Origin: JAOPZW01 sp963789015
GTDB taxonomy: Bacteria; Actinomycetota; Thermoleophilia; Solirubrobacterales; Solirubrobacteraceae
Direction of reading: 5' to 3'
Length of the DNA: 64,000 nt
NCBI GenBank assembly: GCA_963789015.1
Contig: CAWBIU010000002.1
Location: 248,001-312,000, forward strand
The first letter of the stretch is position 1. The number at the start of each line of letters is the position of its first letter. The notes under the pieces are model-generated. The model ran no database searches. It was given only the letters and a program-made list of their open reading frames with translations, and was not told the DNA's origin. A program made the translations under genes and the position numbers. Below, in pieces: positions 26,674 through 34,091 of the stretch.

Positions 26674-26817
26674 GGGGTCCTTTCGGTGGTGGGCGGTCGC
26701 GAAGGCTCGCAGCTTCGCGGCCGGGCGCGCGCGCAAGTCCCGCGGGCGCGTTCGCGTTGCTCTGGTGGTGAGTCAGGGGGGTCGGATGGACAGACGGACA
26801 CGGATGGACGGTCGCTG

Positions 26818-27858
26818 ATGGGGCGCCGCGACAAGGTCGCGCGACTGATCGAGCGCTCTCACGTGGGCGCGATGCTGCGCCGCGCGGGCGCATGGCGCGG
26901 GCTGCTCGTGCTGACCTACCACCGCATCGGCGACAGCAGCGGGTCGCCTTTCGACCGCAATGTGTGGACGACGACGGCCGAGGGCTTCGACGCCCAGGTC
27001 GCCTTCCTCGCCCGCAACACGGACATCGTCTCGCCCGAGGACGTGCCGGCGCTGGCGGCCAAGCCCGGCCGCTACGCGCTGCTGACCTTCGACGACGGCT
27101 ACCGCGACAACCACGATGTCGCGCTGCCGATCCTGCGCCGCCACGGCGCGACGGCGACGTTCTTCCTGTCGACCGGCTTCCTCGACCGCCCGCACGTGCC
27201 GTGGTGGGACGAGGTCGCCTGGATGGTGCGCACGAGCGAGCGCGCCGGCGTGACGCTGCCCGAGACGGGGCCGGTCCGCTTCGACGAGCCCGACCGGATC
27301 GGCGCGGTCACGACCCTGATCGACACCTGCAAGCTGATGCCCGGCGCGGAGGTCGAGGGCTGGCTCGAGCGCCTCGGCGACGCGACCGGCACGGGCCGCG
27401 CCCGTCGCGAGGTGTGGCCCGACCAGTGGATGACCTGGGACCACGCCCGGGCGATGCTCGCCGCGGGCATGTCGATCGGCGGGCACACGATCGACCACCC
27501 GATCCTCGCGCGCCTGGAGCCCGACGCCCAGCGCGAGCAGATCGAGGGCTGCCGCATGCGGCTGCGCGACGAGCTCGGGATCCCGATGCGCTGGTTCAGC
27601 TACCCCAACGGCGATCCCGGCTCGTACGACGCGACGACGCGCGCCGCGCTGGCCGACGCGGGCGTCGAGCTGTCGTTCACCTTCGAGGGGTCGCGGCCGT
27701 CGCTCGACGCGCTGGATCCCTACGCGATCACGCGCTCGACGGTGACGCCGCTGACGAGCCCGGCGCTGCTCGCCGGGATGGTCACGCTGCCGAAGCTGTT
27801 CGTCCCGCCGCGCCCGTCGGCGCCCCAGCCGGTCAACCGGGACGCGTCGGCGGCGTGA
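26818..27858 (+). CDS. Polysaccharide deacetylase (NodB domain)
   Basis: 346 residues. The NodB metal-dependent deacetylase core shows LTFDDGYRDN (catalytic and metal Asp) and IGGHTIDHP, with the H-x3-H zinc pair. LTYHRIG is the usual entry motif and WFSYPNGD the later Pro-rich strand. No signal peptide is visible, so it may act on lipid-linked sugars inside the cell. The glycosyltransferase gene 10 bases downstream suggests a shared cell-surface glycan pathway. A GTG-started 16-codon frame ending in TGATG overlaps its ATG. Confidence 0.88.
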   Translation: MGRRDKVARLIERSHVGAMLRRAGAWRGLLVLTYHRIGDSSGSPFDRNVWTTTAEGFDAQVAFLARNTDIVSPEDVPALAAKPGRYALLTFDDGYRDNHDVALPILRRHGATATFFLSTGFLDRPHVPWWDEVAWMVRTSERAGVTLPETGPVRFDEPDRIGAVTTLIDTCKLMPGAEVEGWLERLGDATGTGRARREVWPDQWMTWDHARAMLAAGMSIGGHTIDHPILARLEPDAQREQIEGCRMRLRDELGIPMRWFSYPNGDPGSYDATTRAALADAGVELSFTFEGSRPSLDALDPYAITRSTVTPLTSPALLAGMVTLPKLFVPPRPSAPQPVNRDASAA

Positions 27859-27868
27859 CCGGGGCGGC

Positions 27869-29074
27869 GTGAGCTCGATCGCGCCATCGCGCGGCGAGGT
27901 CGCGCCGTTGTCGCCGGCGGCGGGCGCCGGCGCGCCGCGCGCCGGGCGGCGCCCGCGGGCCCTGCTCACCGTGCACGCGGGCGCTCGATCGGGCGCGACG
28001 CTGATGGCGCTCGCCGAGGCGCAGCATCTCGCAGCGTCGTACGAGCTGACGATCGCCGTGCCGCCAGGGCCGCTGCGCGACGAGTTCGCTGCGCTCGGCG
28101 AGGTCGTGGCGGGGCCGTCGTCGCTGCCGATCTGGAGCGACTCCGGAGCCCTGTGGGGCCGTCGCGCGCTGCGCACGGCGCGCGACACGGTGGCGCTGGC
28201 GCGGTGCATCCGCTCGCGCGACGTCGACGTCGTGGTCACGAACAGCAGCGTGTCGCTGTCGCCGGTGCTCGCCGCGCGCCTGGCCCGGGTGCCGGCGGTG
28301 GTGCACGGGCGCGACACGGCGTTCTCGCGCTTCGCCCCGTGGCTCATGCGAACGCACGCGCGGCTCGCCGACGTCGTCGTGGTCAACAGCGAGCACAACG
28401 CGCGGCTGTTCGATCCGCACGCGCGGGCGCGCATCGTGGGGATCCCCGACGGGATCCCGATTCCCGAACCCGGACCGGCCCCGCCGGTGGCCTTCGGCAC
28501 CCCGCTGCGGCTCGCCGTGGTCGGGACGCTCACGCCCGAGAAGGGGCAGGACGTGGCCATCGAGGCGCTCGCCGACCTCGTCCGGCGCGGGGTCGACGCG
28601 TCGCTCGATCTCGTCGGGCCGGTCGCCCAGGACGGCTACGCCGACGCGCTGCGGGCACTGGCCGCGCGGCTCGGCGTCTCCGAGCGCGTGCGCCTGCGCG
28701 GCGAGACGGCCACGATCGACGACGCGCTGGAGGGCGTCGACGTGCTGGTGCTGCCCTCGCGCGGCGAGTCGGCCGGGCTCGTGGCGATGGAGGCGCTGGC
28801 GCGCGACACGCCCGTGGTGGCGTCGAACGTCGGCGGCGTGCCCGAGGTCGTCCGCCACGGGCAGACCGGCCTGCTCGTGCCGGTCGGTGACGCGGGGGCC
28901 TTCGCCGGGGCGATCGTCGCGATGACGCGCGACCCCGCATGGGCCCGCGAGCTGACCGCACGCGGCCGCGAGGACATGGCGCGGCGCTTCGCCCTGGACG
29001 AGACGCTCCCGGCGCTCGCGGCCGAGCTCGAGCGGGTGGTGGCGAGCCGCCTGCAGCGGCGCCGCTCGCGCTGA
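27869..29074 (+). CDS. Glycosyltransferase family 4 protein
   Basis: 401 residues from GTG 27869. The GT-B fold has the C-terminal nucleotide-sugar domain starting RLAVVGTLTPEKGQDVAIEA. E-x7-E is in ESAGLVAMEALA, followed by TPVVASNVGGVPEVV and HGQTGLLVPVGD. It transfers a sugar with retention; donor and acceptor are unknown. The first 30 residues are a disordered Pro/Ala/Gly leader. It is adjacent to the deacetylase and likely in the same operon. Confidence 0.9.
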   Translation: MSSIAPSRGEVAPLSPAAGAGAPRAGRRPRALLTVHAGARSGATLMALAEAQHLAASYELTIAVPPGPLRDEFAALGEVVAGPSSLPIWSDSGALWGRRALRTARDTVALARCIRSRDVDVVVTNSSVSLSPVLAARLARVPAVVHGRDTAFSRFAPWLMRTHARLADVVVVNSEHNARLFDPHARARIVGIPDGIPIPEPGPAPPVAFGTPLRLAVVGTLTPEKGQDVAIEALADLVRRGVDASLDLVGPVAQDGYADALRALAARLGVSERVRLRGETATIDDALEGVDVLVLPSRGESAGLVAMEALARDTPVVASNVGGVPEVVRHGQTGLLVPVGDAGAFAGAIVAMTRDPAWARELTARGREDMARRFALDETLPALAAELERVVASRLQRRRSR

Positions 29075-29126
29075 GCCGCGCGCCCGAGCCGCTGCGCCGG
29101 GCGTCCTAAGCTGGACGCAGGCGATC

Positions 29127-30419
29127 ATGCTCTACGACAAGGCTCGCATCTTCGTGCAGGGCGGCGGCGGCGGGAACGGCTGCCTGTCGTTCCGCCGCGA
29201 GGCCCACGTGCCGCGCGGCGGCCCCGACGGCGGCGACGGCGGCCGCGGCGGCGCGGTGACGCTGCTGTGCGACGACTCGATGCGCGACCTGCAGTCCTTC
29301 AAGCGCAAGGCCCACTACAAGGCCGCGCGCGGGCGCAACGGCGAGGGCGCGCTGCGTCACGGCGCCGACGGCGGGGACCTCGTCGTCCGCGTCCCGCCGG
29401 GCACGCAGGTCACCGGCTGGGACGGCAGCACGTACGACCTGGTCGCGCCGGGCGCTCAGGTGACGATCGCGCGCGGCGGCTCGGGCGGGCGCGGCAACAA
29501 GCAGTTCGCCACTGCGACGCGGCAGGCCCCGCGCCTCGCCGAGCGCGGCCTGCCCGGCGACGAGGGCTGGATCGAGCTGCGCCTCAAACTGCTCGCCGAC
29601 GTCGGCCTCGTCGGGCTGCCCAACGCCGGCAAGTCGTCGCTGCTGACGCGGCTGACGCGCGCCGCGCCGAAGGTCGCCGGCTACCCGTTCACGACGCTCG
29701 AGCCCGTGCTCGGGACCCTCGAGGGCGAGGATCGCCAGCTCGTGATCGCCGACATCCCCGGCCTGATCGAGGGCGCGAGCGAGGGCGCGGGCCTCGGCCA
29801 CGACTTCCTCGCGCACGTCGAGCGCACCCGCCTGCTCGTCCACGTGCTCGACCTCGCCCCGCTCGACGGCTCCGACCCGCTCGAGAACTGGGCCACGATC
29901 GAGCACGAGCTCGATGCGCACGACCCCGCCCTGGCCCGGCTTCCGCGGATCCTCGCGCTGTCCAAGGCGGATCTCGTGACCCCGCAGGAGGCCCAGGAGG
30001 CGGCCGACGCCTGGCGCGAGCGCGTCGGCCCCGACGTGCCGGTGCTCATCACCTCCTCGGCGACCCGCGAGGGGCTCGAGGGCCTCGCCGCCGAGCTGCT
30101 GCGCCGCGTCCCGCTCGAGGCGGTCCGCGCCGCCGAGGAGCTCGCCGCGGAGGCCGAGCTCGCCGAGCACCGCGTCTTCCGTCCCGGCGCCCAGCGCAAC
30201 TGGCACGTCGAGCGCGTCGGCGACGGCGAGTTCCGCGTCCTCGGCGAGCCCATCGAGCGGCTGCTCGCCCGGCACGACCTCGACAACGACGAGGCCCTCG
30301 CACACGTCGAGCACCGGCTGCACCGCATGGGGGTCGTCCGCGCGCTCGAGGCGGCGGGCTTCGAGCCCGGCGACGATGTCGAGATCGCGGGCGTCGTGTT
30401 CGAGCTCGATCCGGGATAG
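29127..30419 (+). CDS. obg: Obg/CgtA GTPase
   Basis: 430 residues. The Gly-rich N-terminal Obg fold (QGGGGGNGCLSFRREAHVPR, PDGGDGGRGG) precedes the G domain: G1 GLPNAGKSSLL, G3 DIPGLIEGASEGAGLGHDF, and G4 as SKAD instead of NKxD. A C-terminal OCT domain (EFRVLGEPIERLLARHDLDN) follows. It functions in 50S assembly and stress control. TAAGCT at 29107-29112 is a possible -10 box 14 bases upstream. Found here, as usual, downstream of rplU-rpmA, though four unrelated genes intervene. Confidence 0.96.
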   Translation: MLYDKARIFVQGGGGGNGCLSFRREAHVPRGGPDGGDGGRGGAVTLLCDDSMRDLQSFKRKAHYKAARGRNGEGALRHGADGGDLVVRVPPGTQVTGWDGSTYDLVAPGAQVTIARGGSGGRGNKQFATATRQAPRLAERGLPGDEGWIELRLKLLADVGLVGLPNAGKSSLLTRLTRAAPKVAGYPFTTLEPVLGTLEGEDRQLVIADIPGLIEGASEGAGLGHDFLAHVERTRLLVHVLDLAPLDGSDPLENWATIEHELDAHDPALARLPRILALSKADLVTPQEAQEAADAWRERVGPDVPVLITSSATREGLEGLAAELLRRVPLEAVRAAEELAAEAELAEHRVFRPGAQRNWHVERVGDGEFRVLGEPIERLLARHDLDNDEALAHVEHRLHRMGVVRALEAAGFEPGDDVEIAGVVFELDPG

Positions 30420-30420
30420 T
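30415..30420 (+). promoter_or_regulatory. -10 hexamer GATAGT for proB
   Basis: GATAGT overlaps the obg stop codon and ends 9 bases before the proB GTG at 30430. Confidence 0.4.
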
Positions 30421-30429
30421 GGCGTCGCG

Positions 30430-31524
30430 GTGGCGCGGTTCGTCGTCAAGCTGGGGTCGAGCGTGGTCGCCGAGGACTCCGGCGAGCTGCGCGCGGAGGT
30501 GCTCGCGCGCGTCTGCGACGAGGTCGCGGCGCGCCACCGCAGCGGCGACGAGGTCGTGATCATCACGAGCGGCGCGATCGCCCGCGGGATGCGGGTGATG
30601 GAGCTGCCCGTCCGGCCGCGTGCGATCGAGGATCTCCAGGCGGCGAGCGCCGTCGGCCAGGGCAAGCTGTTCCGCGTCTACGACGAGCTGCTGCGCGAGC
30701 GCGGCGTGACGTCGGCCCAGGTGCTGTTGACGTTCTTCGACGTGAGCGCCCGCACCCACTACCTCAACGCCCGCCAGACGCTGCGGCGGCTTCTCGAGTG
30801 GCGCGTCGTGCCGGTCATCAACGAGAACGACACGACGACGACGGACGAGCTGTCCTTCGGCGACAACGACTTCCTCGCCGCGCAGGTGGCGATCCTCATC
30901 GGCGCCGATCGCCTCGTCCTGCTCACCGACACGGACGGCCTCTACACCGCCGACCCGCGCGTCGACCCGGAGGCCCGGCTGCTCACCGAGGTCTCCGACT
31001 TCGAGTCGCTCGGGGCGCTCGAGATCGGGCACTCCACATCGCCGCTCGGCTCCGGCGGCATGCGCTCGAAGGTCGTCGCCGCCGAGATGGCCACCGCCGC
31101 CGGCATCTCCGCCGTCATCTGCAACGGCCTGCGGCCCGGCCCGCTCGAGGCGACGCTCGGAGGCACGAACGGCGACGGGACCCATTTCCCGGCGCGCGAG
31201 GCGCGTTACTCGAGCTTCAAGCTCTGGCTTCGCTACGCCAAGCCCTCGCACGGCACGATCGTCGTCGACGCCGGGGCGGCGCGCGCGCTGCGCGAGGGCG
31301 GGACCTCGCTCCTGCCGGTCGGCATCGTCGACGTGCGCGGCGGGTTCAACGCCGGCGACGCCGTGCACATCACGGAGGGCGCGGGCGTCGTCGGCAAGGG
31401 CATCTCCAACTACTCCGCGCCCGAGCTGCGGCGCGTCAAGGGGCTGAAGAGCGCCGACGTGCGCGAGCTGCTGCCGCGCGCCACCGAGGAAGCCGTGCAC
31501 CGCGACTACTTCGTCCTCGTCTAG
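30430..31524 (+). CDS. proB: Glutamate 5-kinase
   Basis: 364 residues from GTG 30430 (VARFVVKLGSSVVAEDSGEL). First step of proline synthesis: ATP-dependent phosphorylation of glutamate. The amino-acid kinase domain shows VIITSGAIARGM, NENDTTTTDELSFGDND and LTDTDGLYTADPR. A C-terminal PUA domain (about 270-364) is present, as in most bacterial ProB. It is paired with proA downstream. Confidence 0.95.
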   Translation: MARFVVKLGSSVVAEDSGELRAEVLARVCDEVAARHRSGDEVVIITSGAIARGMRVMELPVRPRAIEDLQAASAVGQGKLFRVYDELLRERGVTSAQVLLTFFDVSARTHYLNARQTLRRLLEWRVVPVINENDTTTTDELSFGDNDFLAAQVAILIGADRLVLLTDTDGLYTADPRVDPEARLLTEVSDFESLGALEIGHSTSPLGSGGMRSKVVAAEMATAAGISAVICNGLRPGPLEATLGGTNGDGTHFPAREARYSSFKLWLRYAKPSHGTIVVDAGAARALREGGTSLLPVGIVDVRGGFNAGDAVHITEGAGVVGKGISNYSAPELRRVKGLKSADVRELLPRATEEAVHRDYFVLV

Positions 31525-31553
31525 CGGTCCCCGCCGTGCCCGGCGCGACCGCC

Positions 31554-31559
31554 TAGTCT
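31554..31559 (+). promoter_or_regulatory. -10 hexamer TAGTCT for proA
   Basis: TAGTCT ends 7 bases before the ATG at 31567. Confidence 0.5.
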
Positions 31560-31566
31560 TAGAGGC

Positions 31567-32838
31567 ATGGCCGCAACCGCCCACTCGGTCGCCGATCGGT
31601 GCCTCGCCGCGCGCGAGGCCGCGCGCGTGCTCGCGACGCTCGACAGCGACACGAAGAACGCCGCCCTGCACGCCATCGCCGACGCGCTCGAGGCGCGCAC
31701 CCCCGAGATCCTCGAGGCCAACGCGCGCGACATGGAGGCCGGTCGCGACAACGACCTGTCCGCGGCGCTGCTCGACCGCCTCGCGCTCGACGAGGCGCGC
31801 GTGCGCGGCATCGCCGCGGGCGTTCGCACGATCGCGGCGCTGCCCGATCCGGTCGGCGAGGTCATCGACGGCTTCCGGCTCGCCAACGGCCTCGACGTGC
31901 GCAAGACGCGCGTCCCGCTGGGCGTCGTGGCCGTCGTCTACGAGGCGCGGCCGAACGTCACGATCGATGCGGCCGCGCTGTGCCTGAAGTCGGGCAACGC
32001 GATCGTCCTGCGCGGATCGTCGTCGGCCGCGCACTCCAATGCCGTGCTCAGCGCGATCGCCGCGGAGGCGGTCGCCGATGCCGGCGTGCCGCGCGACGCG
32101 ATCGTGCTCGTGGCCGGCGGCGGGCGGGCCGAGCTCGCCGAGCTGGCCACCCAGAACGGCGTGGTCGACCTGATCATCCCGCGTGGCGGCGAGGGCCTGA
32201 AGGCGGCGCTCAAGGGCGTCGCGACCGTCCCGGTCATCTACGCGGCCTCGGGCAACTGCCACGTCTACGTGGACCGCTCGGCCGACCTCGACGCGGCCGA
32301 GGCGATCATCGTCAACGCCAAGACCCAGCGGCCCGGCGTCTGCAACGCCGCCGAGACGCTGCTCGTCCATGCCGAGGCGGCGCCGGCGTTCCTCCCGCGC
32401 GCCCTGGGCGCGCTGCGCGAGGCCGGCGTCGAGCTGCGCGTCGACGGGCGCACGCGGACGCTGGCGGGCGACATCGCGCCGACGCTGAACGCCGCCTCCG
32501 ACGAGGACTGGGACACCGAGTTCCTCGCGCTCGTCCTGGCCGTCAAGGTCGTCGACTCGGTGGACGAGGCGATCGCGCACATCAACCGGCACGGCTCGGG
32601 GCACTCGGAGGCGATCGTCACCAATGAGACCGCCGCCGCCCGCGCGTTCGAGCTCGGCGTCGACGCGGCGTGCGTCTACGTCAACGCGTCGACCCGCTTC
32701 ACCGACGGCGGCGAGTTCGGCATGGGGGCCGAGATCGGCAACTCGACGCAGAAGCTCCACGCCCGCGGCCCGATCGCGCTGCGCGAGCTGTGCACGTTCA
32801 AGTACGTGGTGCAGGGCGACGGCCACATCCGCCCTTGA
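31567..32838 (+). CDS. proA: Gamma-glutamyl phosphate reductase
   Basis: 423 residues. Second step of proline synthesis: NADPH-dependent reduction of glutamyl phosphate to the semialdehyde. The catalytic Cys is in QRPGVCNAAETLLVH. GVVAVVYEARPNVTIDAAAL, LKSGNAIVLRGSSSAAHSN and FTDGGEFGMGAEIGNSTQKL are conserved. Only 42 bases separate it from proB, but a -10 hexamer suggests an added promoter. Confidence 0.96.
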   Translation: MAATAHSVADRCLAAREAARVLATLDSDTKNAALHAIADALEARTPEILEANARDMEAGRDNDLSAALLDRLALDEARVRGIAAGVRTIAALPDPVGEVIDGFRLANGLDVRKTRVPLGVVAVVYEARPNVTIDAAALCLKSGNAIVLRGSSSAAHSNAVLSAIAAEAVADAGVPRDAIVLVAGGGRAELAELATQNGVVDLIIPRGGEGLKAALKGVATVPVIYAASGNCHVYVDRSADLDAAEAIIVNAKTQRPGVCNAAETLLVHAEAAPAFLPRALGALREAGVELRVDGRTRTLAGDIAPTLNAASDEDWDTEFLALVLAVKVVDSVDEAIAHINRHGSGHSEAIVTNETAAARAFELGVDAACVYVNASTRFTDGGEFGMGAEIGNSTQKLHARGPIALRELCTFKYVVQGDGHIRP

Positions 32839-32877
32839 CCGCACGCGACCGCGCACGGGCGAGGCGCGCCCGCACCG

Positions 32878-33498
32878 ATGGCTGAGCTCGGGATCCTCGG
32901 CGGCACCTTCAATCCGCCGCACATCGGCCATCTCGTGATGCTCGACGACGCCATCGACCAGCTCGGGCTCGAGCGCGTGCTGCTCATGCCCGTCAGCCAG
33001 CCGCCGCACAAGGAGGTCGCCGCCGACCCGGGCGCCGACGTCCGGCTGGAGCTGTGCCGGCTCGCCGTCGCCGGCGACGAGCGCCTCGAGGTCTCCGGCC
33101 TGGAGATCGAGCGGGGAGGGGCGTCCTTCACGGTCGATACCCTTGGTGCACTCCATGACCTCGAACCGGAGCATTCGCTGACGTTCATCGTCGGCGGCGA
33201 CATGGCCCTGAGCTTCCCGTCTTGGCGGGATCCGCAGGGCATCCTGGAAGTCGCGCGGCTGGCCGTGGCCGAGCGCGAGGGACTGCGCCGTGAGGACATC
33301 GCCCGGCGGTTGACGCCGCTTCACGGCGGTGACCGCGTCGTGTTCTTCGACATGCCGCGCATCGACGTCTCGTCGTCGGCGATCCGCGAGCGGGTCGCCG
33401 CCGGGAGGACGATCCGGCGCCTCGTCCCCGACGACGTGGCGCGAGCGATCAAGGAGCGAGATCTGTACCGACAAGCTGCGGGGAGGCCTGCCGCATGA
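32878..33498 (+). CDS. nadD: Nicotinate-mononucleotide adenylyltransferase
   Basis: 206 residues. It makes nicotinic acid adenine dinucleotide in NAD synthesis. LGGTFNPPHIGHLVM holds the nucleotidyltransferase H-x-G-H loop and RIDVSSSAIRERVAAG the C-terminal ISSTxIR-type motif. FIVGGDMALSFPSWRDP is the usual mid-domain strand. The TGA stop overlaps the rsfS ATG (ATGA). Confidence 0.95.
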   Translation: MAELGILGGTFNPPHIGHLVMLDDAIDQLGLERVLLMPVSQPPHKEVAADPGADVRLELCRLAVAGDERLEVSGLEIERGGASFTVDTLGALHDLEPEHSLTFIVGGDMALSFPSWRDPQGILEVARLAVAEREGLRREDIARRLTPLHGGDRVVFFDMPRIDVSSSAIRERVAAGRTIRRLVPDDVARAIKERDLYRQAAGRPAA

Positions 33499-33893
33499 GC
33501 ATGAGCCCTGAGCGGCTCGCCACCACCATCGCCGCGCTCGCGGCGGACAAGAAGGCGGTCGACATCGTCACGCTCGACCTGCGCGGCGTGGCCGGCTACA
33601 CCGACTTCTTCGTCCTCGCGTCCGGCAACTCGGATCGCCAGACCAAGGCGATCCACGACGGGATCCACCTCGGCCTGAAGAACGAGCTGGGGCTGCTGCC
33701 GCGGCGCGTCGAGGGCCTCACGGAGGCGCGCTGGATCCTCATGGACTACCTGGACGTGGTCGTCCACGTCTTCACCCCGGAGACGCGCGACTTCTACCGC
33801 CTCGAGTCGCTGTGGGGTGACGTGCCCCGCGAGGAGCTCGATCCGGAGGAGCTGGTCGATCAGCTGCCGGTCGCGCAGACCGCCGCCCGCTGA
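33495..33893 (+). CDS. rsfS: Ribosomal silencing factor RsfS (Iojap)
   Basis: 132 residues. It binds ribosomal protein L14 and blocks subunit joining when nutrients run short. DIVTLDLRGVAGYTDFFVLA, SGNSDRQTKAIHDGI and WILMDYLDVVVHVFTPETRDFYRLE cover the whole family domain. The start overlaps nadD; ATG 33501 is a second candidate. Followed 6 bases later by a strong hairpin. Confidence 0.95.
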   Translation: MSMSPERLATTIAALAADKKAVDIVTLDLRGVAGYTDFFVLASGNSDRQTKAIHDGIHLGLKNELGLLPRRVEGLTEARWILMDYLDVVVHVFTPETRDFYRLESLWGDVPREELDPEELVDQLPVAQTAAR

Positions 33894-33899
33894 AGGCAA

Positions 33900-33923
33900 C
33901 AGGCCACCCCTGAGGGTGGCCTG
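33900..33923. terminator. Bidirectional hairpin between rsfS and tRNA-Ala
   Basis: A perfect 10-base-pair stem (33900-33909 with 33914-33923) and a CTGA loop. It lies 6 bases after the rsfS stop on the + strand and 8 bases past the tRNA 3' end on the - strand, so it can end both convergent transcripts. Confidence 0.7.
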
Positions 33924-33928
33924 AAGTT

Positions 33929-34004
<76 letters not shown>

Positions 34005-34073
34005 AGGCTCGCGGGCCATTGTATCGAGGCCCGCCGACGCCGGGCCGCACGGGGCGGTCGGCCGTCCGGACTC

Positions 34074-34079
34074 TATCCT
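34074..34079 (+). promoter_or_regulatory. -10 hexamer TATCCT for leuS
   Basis: TATCCT ends 12 bases before the ATG at 34092, giving a leader of only a few bases. Confidence 0.45.
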
Positions 34080-34091
34080 TGACCGTCGCCC

